The notes beneath the pieces are model-generated. The model had not been told where the DNA came from. It saw nothing but the letters and a program-made list of their open reading frames with translations, and searched no databases. From the NCBI RefSeq assembly GCF_900156735.1, contig NZ_FTOL01000001.1, positions 372,001 through 436,000 of the forward strand: 64,000 bases of DNA, given 5' to 3'. The translations under genes and the position numbers were made by a program. Positions 46,796 to 56,735 of this stretch are shown here, piece by piece. Source of the DNA: Chryseobacterium ureilyticum. GTDB lineage: Bacteria; Bacteroidota; Bacteroidia; Flavobacteriales; Weeksellaceae. Each line of letters opens with the position of its first letter. Positions within the stretch are counted from its first letter, which is position 1.

Positions 46796-47833
46796 CTATT
46801 TAGAAGTAATACTTTTCAGTACTATATTTTTAATAGCTGCCTCTTTAAAGCTCCAATAATCACTGTTTCTGGGCATCTGATTTTCAAGAATAATCAAACT
46901 GGTATCTTTAGAAGGAAAATATACATTAAGACATGTAAACCCATCACCAAGCCCTGTCACAGCATAATAATCAAGCCCCGCTTCTTTAATGAACCGTATG
47001 TTATAACCAAACCCCATGTTTTCCTTTCCAAAAACGTTGTGTTGGGATGAAGTAGAAGGAGTCAGTATCAGTTTCTGGAATTTCGGGGAAAGAAGTTTTC
47101 CTTTGAATAATGCCTGATCCCATTTTGCAAGATCTTCCACAGTAGAAATCACTCCGGCTGCAGGGGCTATTTTATCATTTAAAAATGACTCTTCCACTTT
47201 TTCGTACTGATTATTTTCACTTCTGAATCCGGGAATTAATGCCTGATTATCTTTGCTGTTGTAGATAAATGTTTTGTCCATTTTCAGCTTTTTGAAAAGA
47301 GAATTGGCAAGTTCAGTGAAATTTTTACCCGTGGTGTTCTGAAGAATTTCTCCCAATAGCGTGTATGAGAGATTTCCGTATTTGAACTGTGAACCAGCTT
47401 TGAATGCTACAGGTTTATCAAGATCTGTGATTCCGTGAGTATGATTCAATAGGTGGTGTATAGTGACTGTGTCAGCCCAGGATTGTGTAAGTGACGGAAG
47501 ATATTTTTTTATCGGAGTCTGAAGGTTCAGTTTTCCCTGTTCAGCTGCCTGTAAAACCAAAACAGCAGTTATCTGTTTTGAATTGGACATGATTTCAAAC
47601 TGGTCATCAGTCTTTACAGGAGTCTTTTTTTCAAAATCTTTATATCCGTGAGCCTTTAAGTATTTTGCTTTTCCATGTTGTGATACCAAAACAACCCCGT
47701 TGAATTTCAACGGAGCAGAAGCCGATATAACGCTATCTATTTTTTTTGAATAAGCCTCCGCTTTCTGTGCTTTTGCAGTCACGGACAACAGGATGGAAAG
47801 AGTAAGGGTAGAAATTATTTTAATTCTGGACAT
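46796..47833 (-). CDS. Serine hydrolase, class C beta-lactamase fold, second gene of a beta-lactamase operon
   Basis: A 345-residue protein with signal peptide MSRIKIISTLTLSILLSVTAKAQ. Catalytic motifs are SNSK (SxxK), YGN (YxN) and the C-terminal VTGLGDG in the HxG position. The ATG at 47833 is chosen because it gives a clean signal peptide; the longer frame to 47968 overlaps the upstream gene. It starts four bases after the class A enzyme gene ends, so the two form an operon. Beta-lactam, peptidoglycan or ester substrates are all possible. Confidence 0.85.
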   Translation of the reverse strand: MSRIKIISTLTLSILLSVTAKAQKAEAYSKKIDSVISASAPLKFNGVVLVSQHGKAKYLKAHGYKDFEKKTPVKTDDQFEIMSNSKQITAVLVLQAAEQGKLNLQTPIKKYLPSLTQSWADTVTIHHLLNHTHGITDLDKPVAFKAGSQFKYGNLSYTLLGEILQNTTGKNFTELANSLFKKLKMDKTFIYNSKDNQALIPGFRSENNQYEKVEESFLNDKIAPAAGVISTVEDLAKWDQALFKGKLLSPKFQKLILTPSTSSQHNVFGKENMGFGYNIRFIKEAGLDYYAVTGLGDGFTCLNVYFPSKDTSLIILENQMPRNSDYWSFKEAAIKNIVLKSITSK

Positions 47834-47837
47834 CGAT

Positions 47838-48737
47838 TTATTTCTTGTTGTAATAATCATAGGTTGCTTTGGAAATATCAGCAATGATTGCTTCTGAGTT
47901 TTCAAATGTTTCGTAGGTATCATGAACAAAGACAGCGATGTATATTTTCTTTTTATTTGGAAGTTCAATGATTCCGAAATTGTTGATGGCTCCGGTCATT
48001 CCTTTGTCATTCGTAAAAGAAGTTCCTGTGCGGTGAGCAATTTTAATGTTTTGTGGTAGCTTTCCTTTCAGTCTTTTGGCACCAGATGCGATATTCAGCA
48101 TATGGGTATAAAGCCATTTTGTGTGTTCTTTATTCAGTATTTTTCCATTATAGAATTCTTGTAATAACCTGATGGTTTCATTGGGTGTTGTTTTGTTAAT
48201 AAATTGAGAATCCCAGTCTTTATGCATGTCTTCTTCATCATTTTTAATGATAACATCTTTGCTGTTAATGAATTTCTCAACATATTGGGGACCACCTATC
48301 AATCTAAGGAGAATATCTGTTAAATTATTATCACTATATATAACGATCCATTCTAAAGCCTCTTCAAGAGTCAGCTCGAGATTTCCTTCCGGATATTTTT
48401 CTTTAAAAGGACTGTATGTGTTTTCCAAGAGTTCTTCCTTTTTAATGAAGATTTTCTGTTGTAAAGAAAGTTCTCCTTTTTCTACTTTGTGAAGAATGGC
48501 TAGAGCAGTGTGAAATTTAAAAGTGCTCAACATAGGGTAGAAATTGTTTCCGTTGATCTGAGTCACTTCTTTTTTCGGAGTACCAGATATGAAAATCGAA
48601 ACACCTATATCCGCTTTTTTATTGGCAATAATGGATTCGATAATCTTTTTAAATTCCGGATTAGTATTGGTTTGTGAAAAAAGAGGAAGGCTTAAAAACA
48701 GAATAAGCAGAGTGAAAGTAATTTTCTTTAATTTCAT
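47838..48737 (-). CDS. Class A beta-lactamase (subclass A2-like)
   Basis: A 299-residue enzyme with a signal peptide ending LFSQ (residue 22). Motifs: catalytic STFK (Ser71, Lys74), SDN (135-137), an omega-loop with DEEDMHKDW around residue 170 typical of subclass A2 enzymes (CGA/CIA/CblA group of Bacteroidetes), and HRTGTS (235-240), where the usual KTG lysine is Arg. It would hydrolyse penicillins and some cephalosporins. First gene of a two-gene operon with a TATATTTG promoter. The Arg in place of Lys occurs in carbenicillinases and may alter the spectrum. Confidence 0.9.
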   Translation of the reverse strand: MKLKKITFTLLILFLSLPLFSQTNTNPEFKKIIESIIANKKADIGVSIFISGTPKKEVTQINGNNFYPMLSTFKFHTALAILHKVEKGELSLQQKIFIKKEELLENTYSPFKEKYPEGNLELTLEEALEWIVIYSDNNLTDILLRLIGGPQYVEKFINSKDVIIKNDEEDMHKDWDSQFINKTTPNETIRLLQEFYNGKILNKEHTKWLYTHMLNIASGAKRLKGKLPQNIKIAHRTGTSFTNDKGMTGAINNFGIIELPNKKKIYIAVFVHDTYETFENSEAIIADISKATYDYYNKK

Positions 48738-48771
48738 TTGAGATAAGTTAATGATAATAGTTTTTCGTTTC

Positions 48772-48779
48772 CAAATATA
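48772..48779 (-). promoter_or_regulatory. TAnnTTTG -7 element of the beta-lactamase operon
   Basis: TATATTTG read on the minus strand, 35 bases before the ATG at 48737. No divergent regulator gene of the AmpR type adjoins. Confidence 0.6.
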
Positions 48780-48917
48780 TGTATTTCCTATCTTCTATTT
48801 GAACGCAGACTACTATTTTTGATGAATGATGAATGAAAAAGCGTTACAATTTATTATATTCATTCCCGCGGAAAATAAATATTACTATTTTCAAAATAAA
48901 CTCAAAATCTAATCGCC

Positions 48918-49886
48918 ATGATCAAACACTATCTTTTTCTGATTCTGTTCTTTATGTCTACAGGATATTGGTCTCAGATAAAAGAAAAAAAAACAATCAG
49001 GATTGATACTACAGAAGCTGTTTCGATAGGAGGAATAAAGCAATTCATAAGTATAAAAGGGAACAATCGGGAGAAACCTGTACTACTTATTCTACATGGA
49101 GGTCCCGGAAAATCATTAATTAGTTTTTCAGATGGTTTTACGGATAAACTACAGAATGAATTTGTTGTAGTGAATTGGGACCAAAGAGAAACGGGCGGAA
49201 CTTTAAACTTAAATAAAACCAAGGATAGTCTGACAACCGATTTGCTTAAAAAAGACGCTTTGGAAGTCGTGTATTATCTGAAGAAAAAGTTTAATCAGAA
49301 GAAAATATTTTTGCTGTCCCATTCATGGGGATCTGTAATGGGGTTTGATATTGCAGCCACGCATCCGGAATTGCTGTACGCATATATTCCTGTAAGTCCT
49401 GTGATTGATGCTCATAAAAGTGCCGTTTTATTTGTGAACGATCTTAAAAAATGGGCTTTGAATACCCCAAATAATATAGCTGCTGAAGAGCTGCAAAAAA
49501 TAAAACTTCCCTTTAAAGATAAAGATGATTTTTTTCTGGCTCAAAAATGGTTGTTTGTTCATAACGGCGTAAAAGGAGCAGATACAGAGGACTTTAAAAA
49601 AAGCTACTACCAATGGATGGATACCTGGTTTCCCATTTGGAAAGAAAATGCAGAAACGAATCTGTTTGATACGGTTCCGGAAATTAAATGCCCTGTCTAC
49701 TTTTTTATAGGAAGTGGTGATAATCAGTCTTATTATACCATTGCCGAAGATTATTATCAATTTTTAAAAACGAAAGACAAAAAAATCTTCTGGTTCAGGG
49801 AATCCGGACATACTATCTTCAATACAGAACCTCAAAAGCTTCAGGAAATAATCATTAAAGAAATAAAGCCTAAAGTGTTGAAATAA
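48918..49886 (+). CDS. Exported alpha/beta hydrolase (proline iminopeptidase-like)
   Basis: A 322-residue alpha/beta-hydrolase with a signal peptide ending YWSQ (residue 20). HGGPG (oxyanion), SHSWGS with the nucleophile Ser, an Asp in the late GSGDNQSY block and His in ESGHTIF make up the triad. The HGGPG motif is typical of proline iminopeptidases (S33) and related peptidases. It is periplasmic. A terminator-like hairpin lies at 50042-50074. Confidence 0.8.
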   Translation: MIKHYLFLILFFMSTGYWSQIKEKKTIRIDTTEAVSIGGIKQFISIKGNNREKPVLLILHGGPGKSLISFSDGFTDKLQNEFVVVNWDQRETGGTLNLNKTKDSLTTDLLKKDALEVVYYLKKKFNQKKIFLLSHSWGSVMGFDIAATHPELLYAYIPVSPVIDAHKSAVLFVNDLKKWALNTPNNIAAEELQKIKLPFKDKDDFFLAQKWLFVHNGVKGADTEDFKKSYYQWMDTWFPIWKENAETNLFDTVPEIKCPVYFFIGSGDNQSYYTIAEDYYQFLKTKDKKIFWFRESGHTIFNTEPQKLQEIIIKEIKPKVLK

Positions 49887-50041
49887 CAGAAATTTCTCCC
49901 TTAACATACTTTTTAGAAATAATAAACGTTTAGCTCTCATAGGCTTTATGATTATAAGCATAAAACCTATCAAACATTTGTTTGTATTTTCACTGATCAG
50001 ATAAGTAATAAGATTAATACTATTGATAATCAAATTGTAGG

Positions 50042-50074
50042 AATGGCATCATTTAAATAATGGTGTCATTTTTC
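50042..50074 (+). terminator. Terminator-like hairpin after the alpha/beta hydrolase gene
   Basis: AATGGCATCATT / AATGGTGTCATT arms (G-T pairs) with a TAAAT loop and T-run, 155 bases after the stop. Confidence 0.6.
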
Positions 50075-50178
50075 TTTATAATATTATGCTGGGAGATTCA
50101 TGCTTTTTTTATAAATTACCCCAATATCTTATGGATGATAAGACTGAAGTTGATTAACAGATTTATAACCGATTTTTT

Positions 50179-50733
50179 ATGAAACATAGAGTAGTGCCTA
50201 TTGCTTTCGGATTGAATTCATTTTATCTGTCGTTTCTATATTTCCGGCTGTTCTGGCTCTCCAACGGAAAGGTTACGGGAGAGCTTCTGACTTATAAATA
50301 CATGCTGTATTCTGTATTTATGGTTTATCCTTTATTTATGATTTCTGCAATCATTTTTTCCAAAGAATTTAAAGGGAGCTTTTTTATTAAGTTTCTTGCC
50401 TGGGCGTTGATGGCTGCGGTACCTTTGCTGTATTTTTATAGTTTTGATTTATTTGATCAAAAGGAACTCTTTTATGGGTGCATTCTTACACTGATTCAAT
50501 GTCTTTTTCAGTCAAAAATGATCAAAGATGAAGAAATGGCAGCCAGGGTTGCAGGTGTTTTTGCGGCAAAGCTTCTCCTGTGGTTTGTGACACTCATTCT
50601 TTCATTGTCTTTCCTGATATGGTATTCGGACAGGGATATTTTGATGAATATGCTGTTTGGTGGCTTCTACTATCTGTTTGCCGGGATTCTTGATATTGTG
50701 ATCGTTCGGTATAAATTTCTTACCAAAAAGTAA
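50179..50733 (+). CDS. Polytopic membrane protein of unknown function
   Basis: A 184-residue protein with about six hydrophobic segments. No motif beyond membrane character. Its stop is 32 bases before the start of the retropepsin-like protease gene, so the two probably share a transcript. Confidence 0.65.
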   Translation: MKHRVVPIAFGLNSFYLSFLYFRLFWLSNGKVTGELLTYKYMLYSVFMVYPLFMISAIIFSKEFKGSFFIKFLAWALMAAVPLLYFYSFDLFDQKELFYGCILTLIQCLFQSKMIKDEEMAARVAGVFAAKLLLWFVTLILSLSFLIWYSDRDILMNMLFGGFYYLFAGILDIVIVRYKFLTKK

Positions 50734-50765
50734 AATAATTTTAATAAAAAAATAAAAAATAGATA

Positions 50766-52034
50766 ATGCTTACAATTTTCCGTTTAACCGTTTTACCTGT
50801 TATGATTTTGGTATCTGCCATAAGTTACGGACAGGTTCATCATTCAACATTTGAAAGTCTCTATGTTCAGATCAAACAGAAGAACTTTTTTAAAGCTCGT
50901 GAAATCTTTGTGACCACTAAGAAAAAGCTGCCTTCAGAATATCAGTATTTTACAGAAGCGGTTCTCGATAACGCTTTCAATAAACCCAAAGAGTCCAATC
51001 TGAAGATTGAAAAGCTGGAGACTGGAAAATCAAGCTTACCGGATTCTCTTATGCTTAAAATCTGGCGTATTAAAGAAGACAATTGTATGAAACAGTATGA
51101 TTATGCTGGCGCGAAAAAAGCAGGAAATACCACGTTGGATAAATATGCTCATCTGCTTACGGAAGAAGAAAAAGATGATGTAAAGAATACTTTGAAGATC
51201 TGGACAGCGCTCGAAAATGTACCTCAACAAAAAGTTTCCATCAATGGAGATACTCGCTTGAAAATGGAAAAAGATGTTGCCGGGCTTAAAAACTTAAAAA
51301 TAAACGTTGGGGAAGATTCCATGAATTTTATTTTTGATACCGGTGCTAATATTTCTACGATTTCAGCTTCTGCAGCTCAACGTTTAAAATTGGAAATCAT
51401 TCCGGCGGATATTGATGTGGATGCCATTACAGGAAAATCCATTAAAGCAAATCTTGCTGTTTGTAAAAAAATGGTTTTGGGAAATATTGTAGTGGAAAAT
51501 GCTGTATTTCTTGTGTTTGAAGATTCAGCACTCAGCTTTCCGCAGATCAATTACCAGATCAATGGGATTCTTGGTTTTCCGGTGATTGAAGCATTGAAAG
51601 AAGTACAGCTTACCCAAGATGATTATTTTATCGTTCCAGAGAAAGAAACTACAATTAACTTCCCTTCCAATATGGCAATTGATGGTTTATCGCCACTTAT
51701 TTTTATAGATGGAAAACACTTTTCATTTGATACGGGAGCTGATCATACCATTCTTTATGCTCCTTTTTATCTGGAAAATAAAAAAAATATGGATGCAAAA
51801 TATCAGTTGACAAAGATCGGAATGGGTGGAGCAGGAGGAAAAATAGAACATGACGGCTTTAAAGTAGATCATACTTTTCATATCCTTGGAAAACCGATTT
51901 TATTGAAGAATATCAGTGTTTTGAAGACCAAAATTAACAAAGAAACTGTGTATGGAAATATCGGACAGGATGTGATTAAACAATTTAAAAAAATGACGTT
52001 GAACTTTGATCATATGTTTATCAAATTTGATTAA
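50766..52034 (+). CDS. Retropepsin-like aspartic protease, secreted, two-domain
   Basis: A 422-residue protein with signal peptide MLTIFRLTVLPVMILVSAISYGQ. Two aspartyl-protease active-site motifs are present: FIFDTGANIST near residue 195 and FSFDTGADHTI near residue 323, so the two halves could form one pepsin-like active site on a single chain. The first ~120 residues are a helical TPR-like leader. Predicted periplasmic or outer-membrane. Substrate unknown. Confidence 0.8.
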   Translation: MLTIFRLTVLPVMILVSAISYGQVHHSTFESLYVQIKQKNFFKAREIFVTTKKKLPSEYQYFTEAVLDNAFNKPKESNLKIEKLETGKSSLPDSLMLKIWRIKEDNCMKQYDYAGAKKAGNTTLDKYAHLLTEEEKDDVKNTLKIWTALENVPQQKVSINGDTRLKMEKDVAGLKNLKINVGEDSMNFIFDTGANISTISASAAQRLKLEIIPADIDVDAITGKSIKANLAVCKKMVLGNIVVENAVFLVFEDSALSFPQINYQINGILGFPVIEALKEVQLTQDDYFIVPEKETTINFPSNMAIDGLSPLIFIDGKHFSFDTGADHTILYAPFYLENKKNMDAKYQLTKIGMGGAGGKIEHDGFKVDHTFHILGKPILLKNISVLKTKINKETVYGNIGQDVIKQFKKMTLNFDHMFIKFD

Positions 52035-52054
52035 AAAACTTTTTAATTATATCT

Positions 52055-52085
52055 AAATCCATCTCGCGCTGAGGTGGATTTTTCA
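52055..52085 (+). terminator. Terminator after the aspartic protease gene
   Basis: AAATCCATCTC / GAGGTGGATTT arms with a T-G pair and GCGCT loop, T-run after. Confidence 0.75.
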
Positions 52086-52096
52086 TTTAAAACCGA

Positions 52097-52132
52097 ACAA
52101 AAAAGACACCGTTTACTGTTAAACGGCGTCTT
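52097..52132 (-). terminator. Terminator of the susD-susC operon
   Basis: AAGACGCCGTTT / AAACGGTGTCTT arms on the minus strand with an AACAGT loop and a T-run. It lies 40 bases after the susD-like stop. Confidence 0.85.
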
Positions 52133-52171
52133 GCTTGAAATATATTAAAATTGTTTTTGCTGATGTTTTAT

Positions 52172-53635
52172 TTATTCATTCTGTTTGATTTGTGGGTTAT
52201 TATTAATCTCTTTATTCGGTATCTGGAATCTGAATTTATCCGTTGTAAGGTTAAACTTTCCAAATGTGTGGTTACTTCCTGTATAGGCTCTTTCCAAAGG
52301 AATATTTAATCGTTTCATATCAAACCATGCATATCCTTCACCCCAAAGTTCAATTCTCTTCTGAAGAATGATCTCATTGATCAGTTCATTTCCTGTTTTC
52401 GTAGATAAGGTATAAGCCTGATCTCTTTTAGAAGCAATAGCAAATAATACCTGTCTAGCCTCTGCTTCTCTGCCCTGTCTAGCTAATGCTTCAGCTTCCA
52501 CATAATATAGAGAAGAAGCTCTTATGTAGATATAATCACCTTCAAAAAGACTTGGATCTTTAAACTTCCAGCTTACATAGGCAGGGTAATTTTTTGTTTT
52601 TCCGTTAAATGTATACTTTGCACTCTGGCTGCCATTGAATACTTTTTTACGGTAATCCGTATCAGGAATTGCATCATACAGACGTTTGTCAATCTGCTTA
52701 TAAATTTGAGCCGCTCCTGCATATCCTTCATTGGTATTATCAAACATTGAGAAGAAAGATGCATAATAATTTCCAATACTTATCGTAGAAATTGTGTTAT
52801 GGAATCCCCAGATCACTTCAGGATTATTAATGCTTGAAAATCCTGTATTGGTATAATCATCTTCAGTCATCAAAGCAATACCTTGTTTTCCTTCACCAGC
52901 ATATTTTGCAGCTTTTGTATAATCACCCGTTTGTAAAAAGACCTCAGCGGCAATCGCTTTAGCAGTTCTCTGGTCAATTTGTGCTCTGGAAGGACGTGCA
53001 AAACCATCCAGCAGGTTGATAGATTCTTCTATGTCCTTAGAAATTTGAGTATATACCTCAGCTACTGTAGACCTTGGAAGTCCCTGACTTGGATTGGCAC
53101 TGGTAAGAACCAATGGAAGCCCCGGTTCAGATTGATGTGCTTTGAAATCATTAGCGTAAAAACGAACCAAATAGAAATAAGAGTATGCTCTTAACGCTAA
53201 TAACTGACCTTTAATTGCCTTATTTTTAGCCTCGGAATCATTCTTTAAATCATCAAGAAGCTTATTGATTACAAATATCCTTGAATAAAAAGTAGTCCAT
53301 ACAATTTCCGAAGCGATGTTACTTGCATTGGTAGCTTCATAATTATAAAACATTCCCAAATGCTGGTTTTTCGCCTGAATCACGTCATTAGACATTAAAT
53401 CTGCTCCCGCTTTTATTCCCATAATTCCGAAGTCTGAGTGAGAAGTAGTTCCTCCCGCACCATTACTTCTAAGGTCAAGATATATTCCACCAAGGATTTT
53501 TTCCGGCTTTGATTGATCGTCGTTCAATTGTTCACCGGAAATATTCCCTTCTGGCAAAGTATTAAGATCATTAGCACAGCTACTGGTAAGAAGTCCTACG
53601 GCTATAGCTGCTATAAAGTACTTTATCGTTTTCAT
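52172..53635 (-). CDS. SusD/RagB family nutrient-binding outer-membrane lipoprotein
   Basis: A 487-residue SusD-like lipoprotein with lipobox LLTSSC at about residue 20. TPR-like helices carry the family blocks, such as QLLALRAYSYFYLVRFYAND and the C-terminal LWGEGYAWFDMKRLNIPL. It acts as the lid and ligand-binding partner of the SusC transporter whose gene precedes it by eight bases. No glycosidase or protease gene accompanies the pair, so the ligand (glycan, peptide or other) is unknown. Confidence 0.93.
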   Translation of the reverse strand: MKTIKYFIAAIAVGLLTSSCANDLNTLPEGNISGEQLNDDQSKPEKILGGIYLDLRSNGAGGTTSHSDFGIMGIKAGADLMSNDVIQAKNQHLGMFYNYEATNASNIASEIVWTTFYSRIFVINKLLDDLKNDSEAKNKAIKGQLLALRAYSYFYLVRFYANDFKAHQSEPGLPLVLTSANPSQGLPRSTVAEVYTQISKDIEESINLLDGFARPSRAQIDQRTAKAIAAEVFLQTGDYTKAAKYAGEGKQGIALMTEDDYTNTGFSSINNPEVIWGFHNTISTISIGNYYASFFSMFDNTNEGYAGAAQIYKQIDKRLYDAIPDTDYRKKVFNGSQSAKYTFNGKTKNYPAYVSWKFKDPSLFEGDYIYIRASSLYYVEAEALARQGREAEARQVLFAIASKRDQAYTLSTKTGNELINEIILQKRIELWGEGYAWFDMKRLNIPLERAYTGSNHTFGKFNLTTDKFRFQIPNKEINNNPQIKQNE

Positions 53636-53643
53636 AATTTCTT

Positions 53644-56598
53644 TTAAAATGTTAGTTTAAAACCTAGGGAAACACTGGATAATAAAGAGTATTTGTAGGC
53701 ATCAGATACCCCTGTTAATGAAGCTCTCGGATCATATCCTTTTCTTTTGGACCATAGATAAAGGTTATTTCCTGTTACATATACCTTTAGCCCCGATAAA
53801 CCAGCCTGTTGCGCAAAGTCATCAGGCAGCTGATAAGACAATGTTACATCCTGAAGACTGATATAATCAGACTTGATCAGATATAGCGTAGAGTTCTCAT
53901 TCTGGTTGGTTGAGGTAAGGTCTACACGAGGTAGGGCAGCCGATGTATTCTCAGGAGTCCAGGTTTTGTCAAGATCCGTAGAATAGTTGGATGCATAGGT
54001 GTCAGAATGGAATAAACTTCTGTAGATATTGTCATATCCATATCCGCCAAACTGATAAGCAAAATTCACAGACAGATTTACTCTTTTGTAAGTAATATCA
54101 GTTCCAAATCCACCATATACTTTCGGAATTGCAGATTTTCCTGTATTATAATCAGTAGCCTCCTTAAAATTATTGGTAACGGTTTTTTCTACCTGTTGAG
54201 TAGCCTGATTGTAAGAATTTTTATACCATAAAGCATCTCCGTTTAAAGGATTTACCCCTGCAAACTCTTTCAGATAATAGGTATATCGGTCACCACCTTC
54301 AGATAGGATAAACAATCCTGAAACCAAACCTGTAGCTCTTTGCTCGGCGGGTAATCTGGTGATTTTGTTTTTGTAGTGAGTTGCATTCGCATAGAAATTC
54401 CACTGAATATTTTCATTGCGAAGAATATCTACACTGATATTACCCTGAACCCCTCTGTTATACATATCTCCGATGTTACCATACTTTACATAAGATCCGG
54501 AATTCGAGATAGGCAAAGGAAGCGTATAGATCATATCTGATACTTTTCTCTCAAAATAATCTGCATTTACATTCACTCTGTTGTTCAGTAAAGAAAGCTC
54601 AAAACCAGCATTGAAATTTTTGGAAGTTTCCCATTTCAGGTCTCTATTTCCTTGTTTTTGAAGTGAAAGTACGGGTTTACCATCACCAAAATTGTTGATT
54701 CCATAGATATCCTGATAAGCATAATAATCTCTTGTGAGGTTAGTAAGAAGAATATTGTCATTCCCTTGTTGCCCGTAAGAAGCTTTCAATTTCAAGGCAT
54801 TAATGACCGTGTTGTCTTTAAGGAAATCTTCTTTGGCAACATTCCATGCAAGCCCTAATCCATAAAAATTACCCCATCTGCTCTCTGGTGCAAAAACCGA
54901 AGAACCATCTCTACGAACATTGGCATTAAAGAAATATTTATTTTCATAATTATACAATAACCTTGAGAAATACCCTTCCACAGCATATTCATACCCGTTT
55001 CCTGACAGATCTGTGATTTTTACAGCATTATCAAAAGATGGCGATGTAGGCAATAAAAGTTGTTGCTTAGACCCTGAAAAACCTTCATTCTTTGTTTTGT
55101 TCAGCTCATGACCTACAAGAATATTGAAGCTATGTTTTCCGAATTTTTTCTGATATGTAAGCAATTGCTGATGGTTCAGAGTGTAATTAAATATAGATTC
55201 CTGAGAAATTGTTCCTCCCACAGATGAAGAAGTTCCCCCCACCGTATTTCCGAACTGAAGGTTTCTCAGGTTTTCAAGATAAGCCCCGAAGTTGTAGGTG
55301 AAATCTAACCCGTTGATAATTTCATAATTTAATCCCAAATTAGCATTGGTGATATTGCTTACAGTTTGAGACTTATCCTGCTGAAGATTCCCTACAGGAT
55401 TTTCAAAAACAGCATAAGACCTTGTACCTCCGTTAGGACCTTGCCCGTCTCCATAGTCATACAAAGCGTTTCCATGGGTATCATAAAGTCTTTGGTAATT
55501 ATCATCCCTCAGGAAAACCGGGTAAAAAGGAGCAATATTTCTGGCAAACTGAAAGGGATTTGAAAAACCTCCCGTTTCCCCAAAATTCTGCTTACTGTAC
55601 GTATAAGAAAGTGCAGATGTCAACTTTAATTTTGGAGTGATAGAGTAGTCTACATTCGATCTGATCCCGAATCTTTCAAAACCTGAAGAAATAAGATACC
55701 CTTTGTCATCAAGGTAATTTAATGAGGTATATGATTTTACTTGATCACCACTGGCATTGATTCCAACAGTAGCTTCCCTCCTTAAAGCGGGCTTAAAAAG
55801 TAGTTTTTTCCAATTATCCTGATAAAGTAATTTTGCATTCGGATTAAAAGTACCATCCGCAGCGATGAGTTGATTAAAAGGAACATTATAAACATTATAT
55901 CCCAATCCGTTAAGTGCAGCGAGCCCTGCTGCGTGAGGCGTTGTTCCGGAAGGTACTGCTCCCGGTTGCGTAGATTTTGCAATTTCCCCGATTCTGGCTC
56001 TGTTATAATAAGCTGTATAATAATCCTGAGGCGAAGTATATACCGAATAATCCGCAATAGATCTGAAATTGACCCCGGTTTTTACATCCGCTTCAATAGT
56101 AAGTTTCTTATTCTTACCCCTTTTGGTATTAACGATAATTACCCCATTAGCCCCTCTGGAACCATACAAAGCATTAGATGAAGCGTCCTCAAGAAAGGAA
56201 ATACTCTCAATATCTGCAGAAGAAATACTGTTCAGATCACCATTATACGGAATTCCATCCAGTACAATTAACGGATCACTTGAAGCATTAATGGAGCCTA
56301 TCCCTCTCATTCTTATCGTAGGTTTGGAACCTGGTTGTCCGGAAGAAATTACCTGTACACCGGCAACCTTACCACCAATTCCCTGAAGAACATTTCCATT
56401 TTGAAGATTAGAAAGATCTTTAGCCTTTAAAGACTGTACAGATCCCGTTATTTCTTCCTTTTTTTGTTTTCCGAAAGCTACTACCACCACTTCTTTGATG
56501 GAAGTCTCTTGGGAAAGACTGTCTTTTTTCTGTGCAAAGCCATATTCTGCGAATAAGAGTACAGCCAATACACCAAGTTTGCATTGTTTTTTTCTCAT
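53644..56598 (-). CDS. SusC/RagA family TonB-linked outer-membrane transporter
   Basis: A 984-residue TonB-dependent channel. After a signal peptide ending YGFAQ (residue 22) the plug follows almost at once (EVVVVAFGKQKKEEITGSVQSL, PTIRMRGIGSINASSDPLIVLDGIP, GANGVIIVNTKRG), then a barrel of about 22 strands ending LGFKLTF. It lacks the CarboxypepD-like repeat that many SusC proteins carry between signal peptide and plug. It pairs with the SusD gene eight bases on. Ligand unknown. Confidence 0.95.
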   Translation of the reverse strand: MRKKQCKLGVLAVLLFAEYGFAQKKDSLSQETSIKEVVVVAFGKQKKEEITGSVQSLKAKDLSNLQNGNVLQGIGGKVAGVQVISSGQPGSKPTIRMRGIGSINASSDPLIVLDGIPYNGDLNSISSADIESISFLEDASSNALYGSRGANGVIIVNTKRGKNKKLTIEADVKTGVNFRSIADYSVYTSPQDYYTAYYNRARIGEIAKSTQPGAVPSGTTPHAAGLAALNGLGYNVYNVPFNQLIAADGTFNPNAKLLYQDNWKKLLFKPALRREATVGINASGDQVKSYTSLNYLDDKGYLISSGFERFGIRSNVDYSITPKLKLTSALSYTYSKQNFGETGGFSNPFQFARNIAPFYPVFLRDDNYQRLYDTHGNALYDYGDGQGPNGGTRSYAVFENPVGNLQQDKSQTVSNITNANLGLNYEIINGLDFTYNFGAYLENLRNLQFGNTVGGTSSSVGGTISQESIFNYTLNHQQLLTYQKKFGKHSFNILVGHELNKTKNEGFSGSKQQLLLPTSPSFDNAVKITDLSGNGYEYAVEGYFSRLLYNYENKYFFNANVRRDGSSVFAPESRWGNFYGLGLAWNVAKEDFLKDNTVINALKLKASYGQQGNDNILLTNLTRDYYAYQDIYGINNFGDGKPVLSLQKQGNRDLKWETSKNFNAGFELSLLNNRVNVNADYFERKVSDMIYTLPLPISNSGSYVKYGNIGDMYNRGVQGNISVDILRNENIQWNFYANATHYKNKITRLPAEQRATGLVSGLFILSEGGDRYTYYLKEFAGVNPLNGDALWYKNSYNQATQQVEKTVTNNFKEATDYNTGKSAIPKVYGGFGTDITYKRVNLSVNFAYQFGGYGYDNIYRSLFHSDTYASNYSTDLDKTWTPENTSAALPRVDLTSTNQNENSTLYLIKSDYISLQDVTLSYQLPDDFAQQAGLSGLKVYVTGNNLYLWSKRKGYDPRASLTGVSDAYKYSLLSSVSLGFKLTF

Positions 56599-56674
56599 TA
56601 TATTAATCTTAGGTTTAAAAAATTGAATTGAGTTTCACTCCTTATCTTTCCCAATAGGAAAAATAGATCCCCAG

Positions 56675-56735
56675 CCTCCTTTTTTGAGGAGGTGTCAGAA
56701 AGAAAATGTTAAAATAGAGGAGGTGTACCCGGATT
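56675..56735. repeat. Repeat with CCTCCT-GAGGAGG hairpin, GGGGTGG family relative
   Basis: CCTCCTTTTTTGAGGAGG hairpin, then TGTCAGAAAGAAAATG and GAGGAGGTGTACCC. It shares the layout of the repeat at 7776-7826. Confidence 0.45.

Noticed and set aside
47834..47968. Longer N-terminus for the class C-fold hydrolase.
   Set aside because: It would overlap the class A gene by 130 bases and bury the signal peptide; the ATG at 47833 gives a clean signal peptide.
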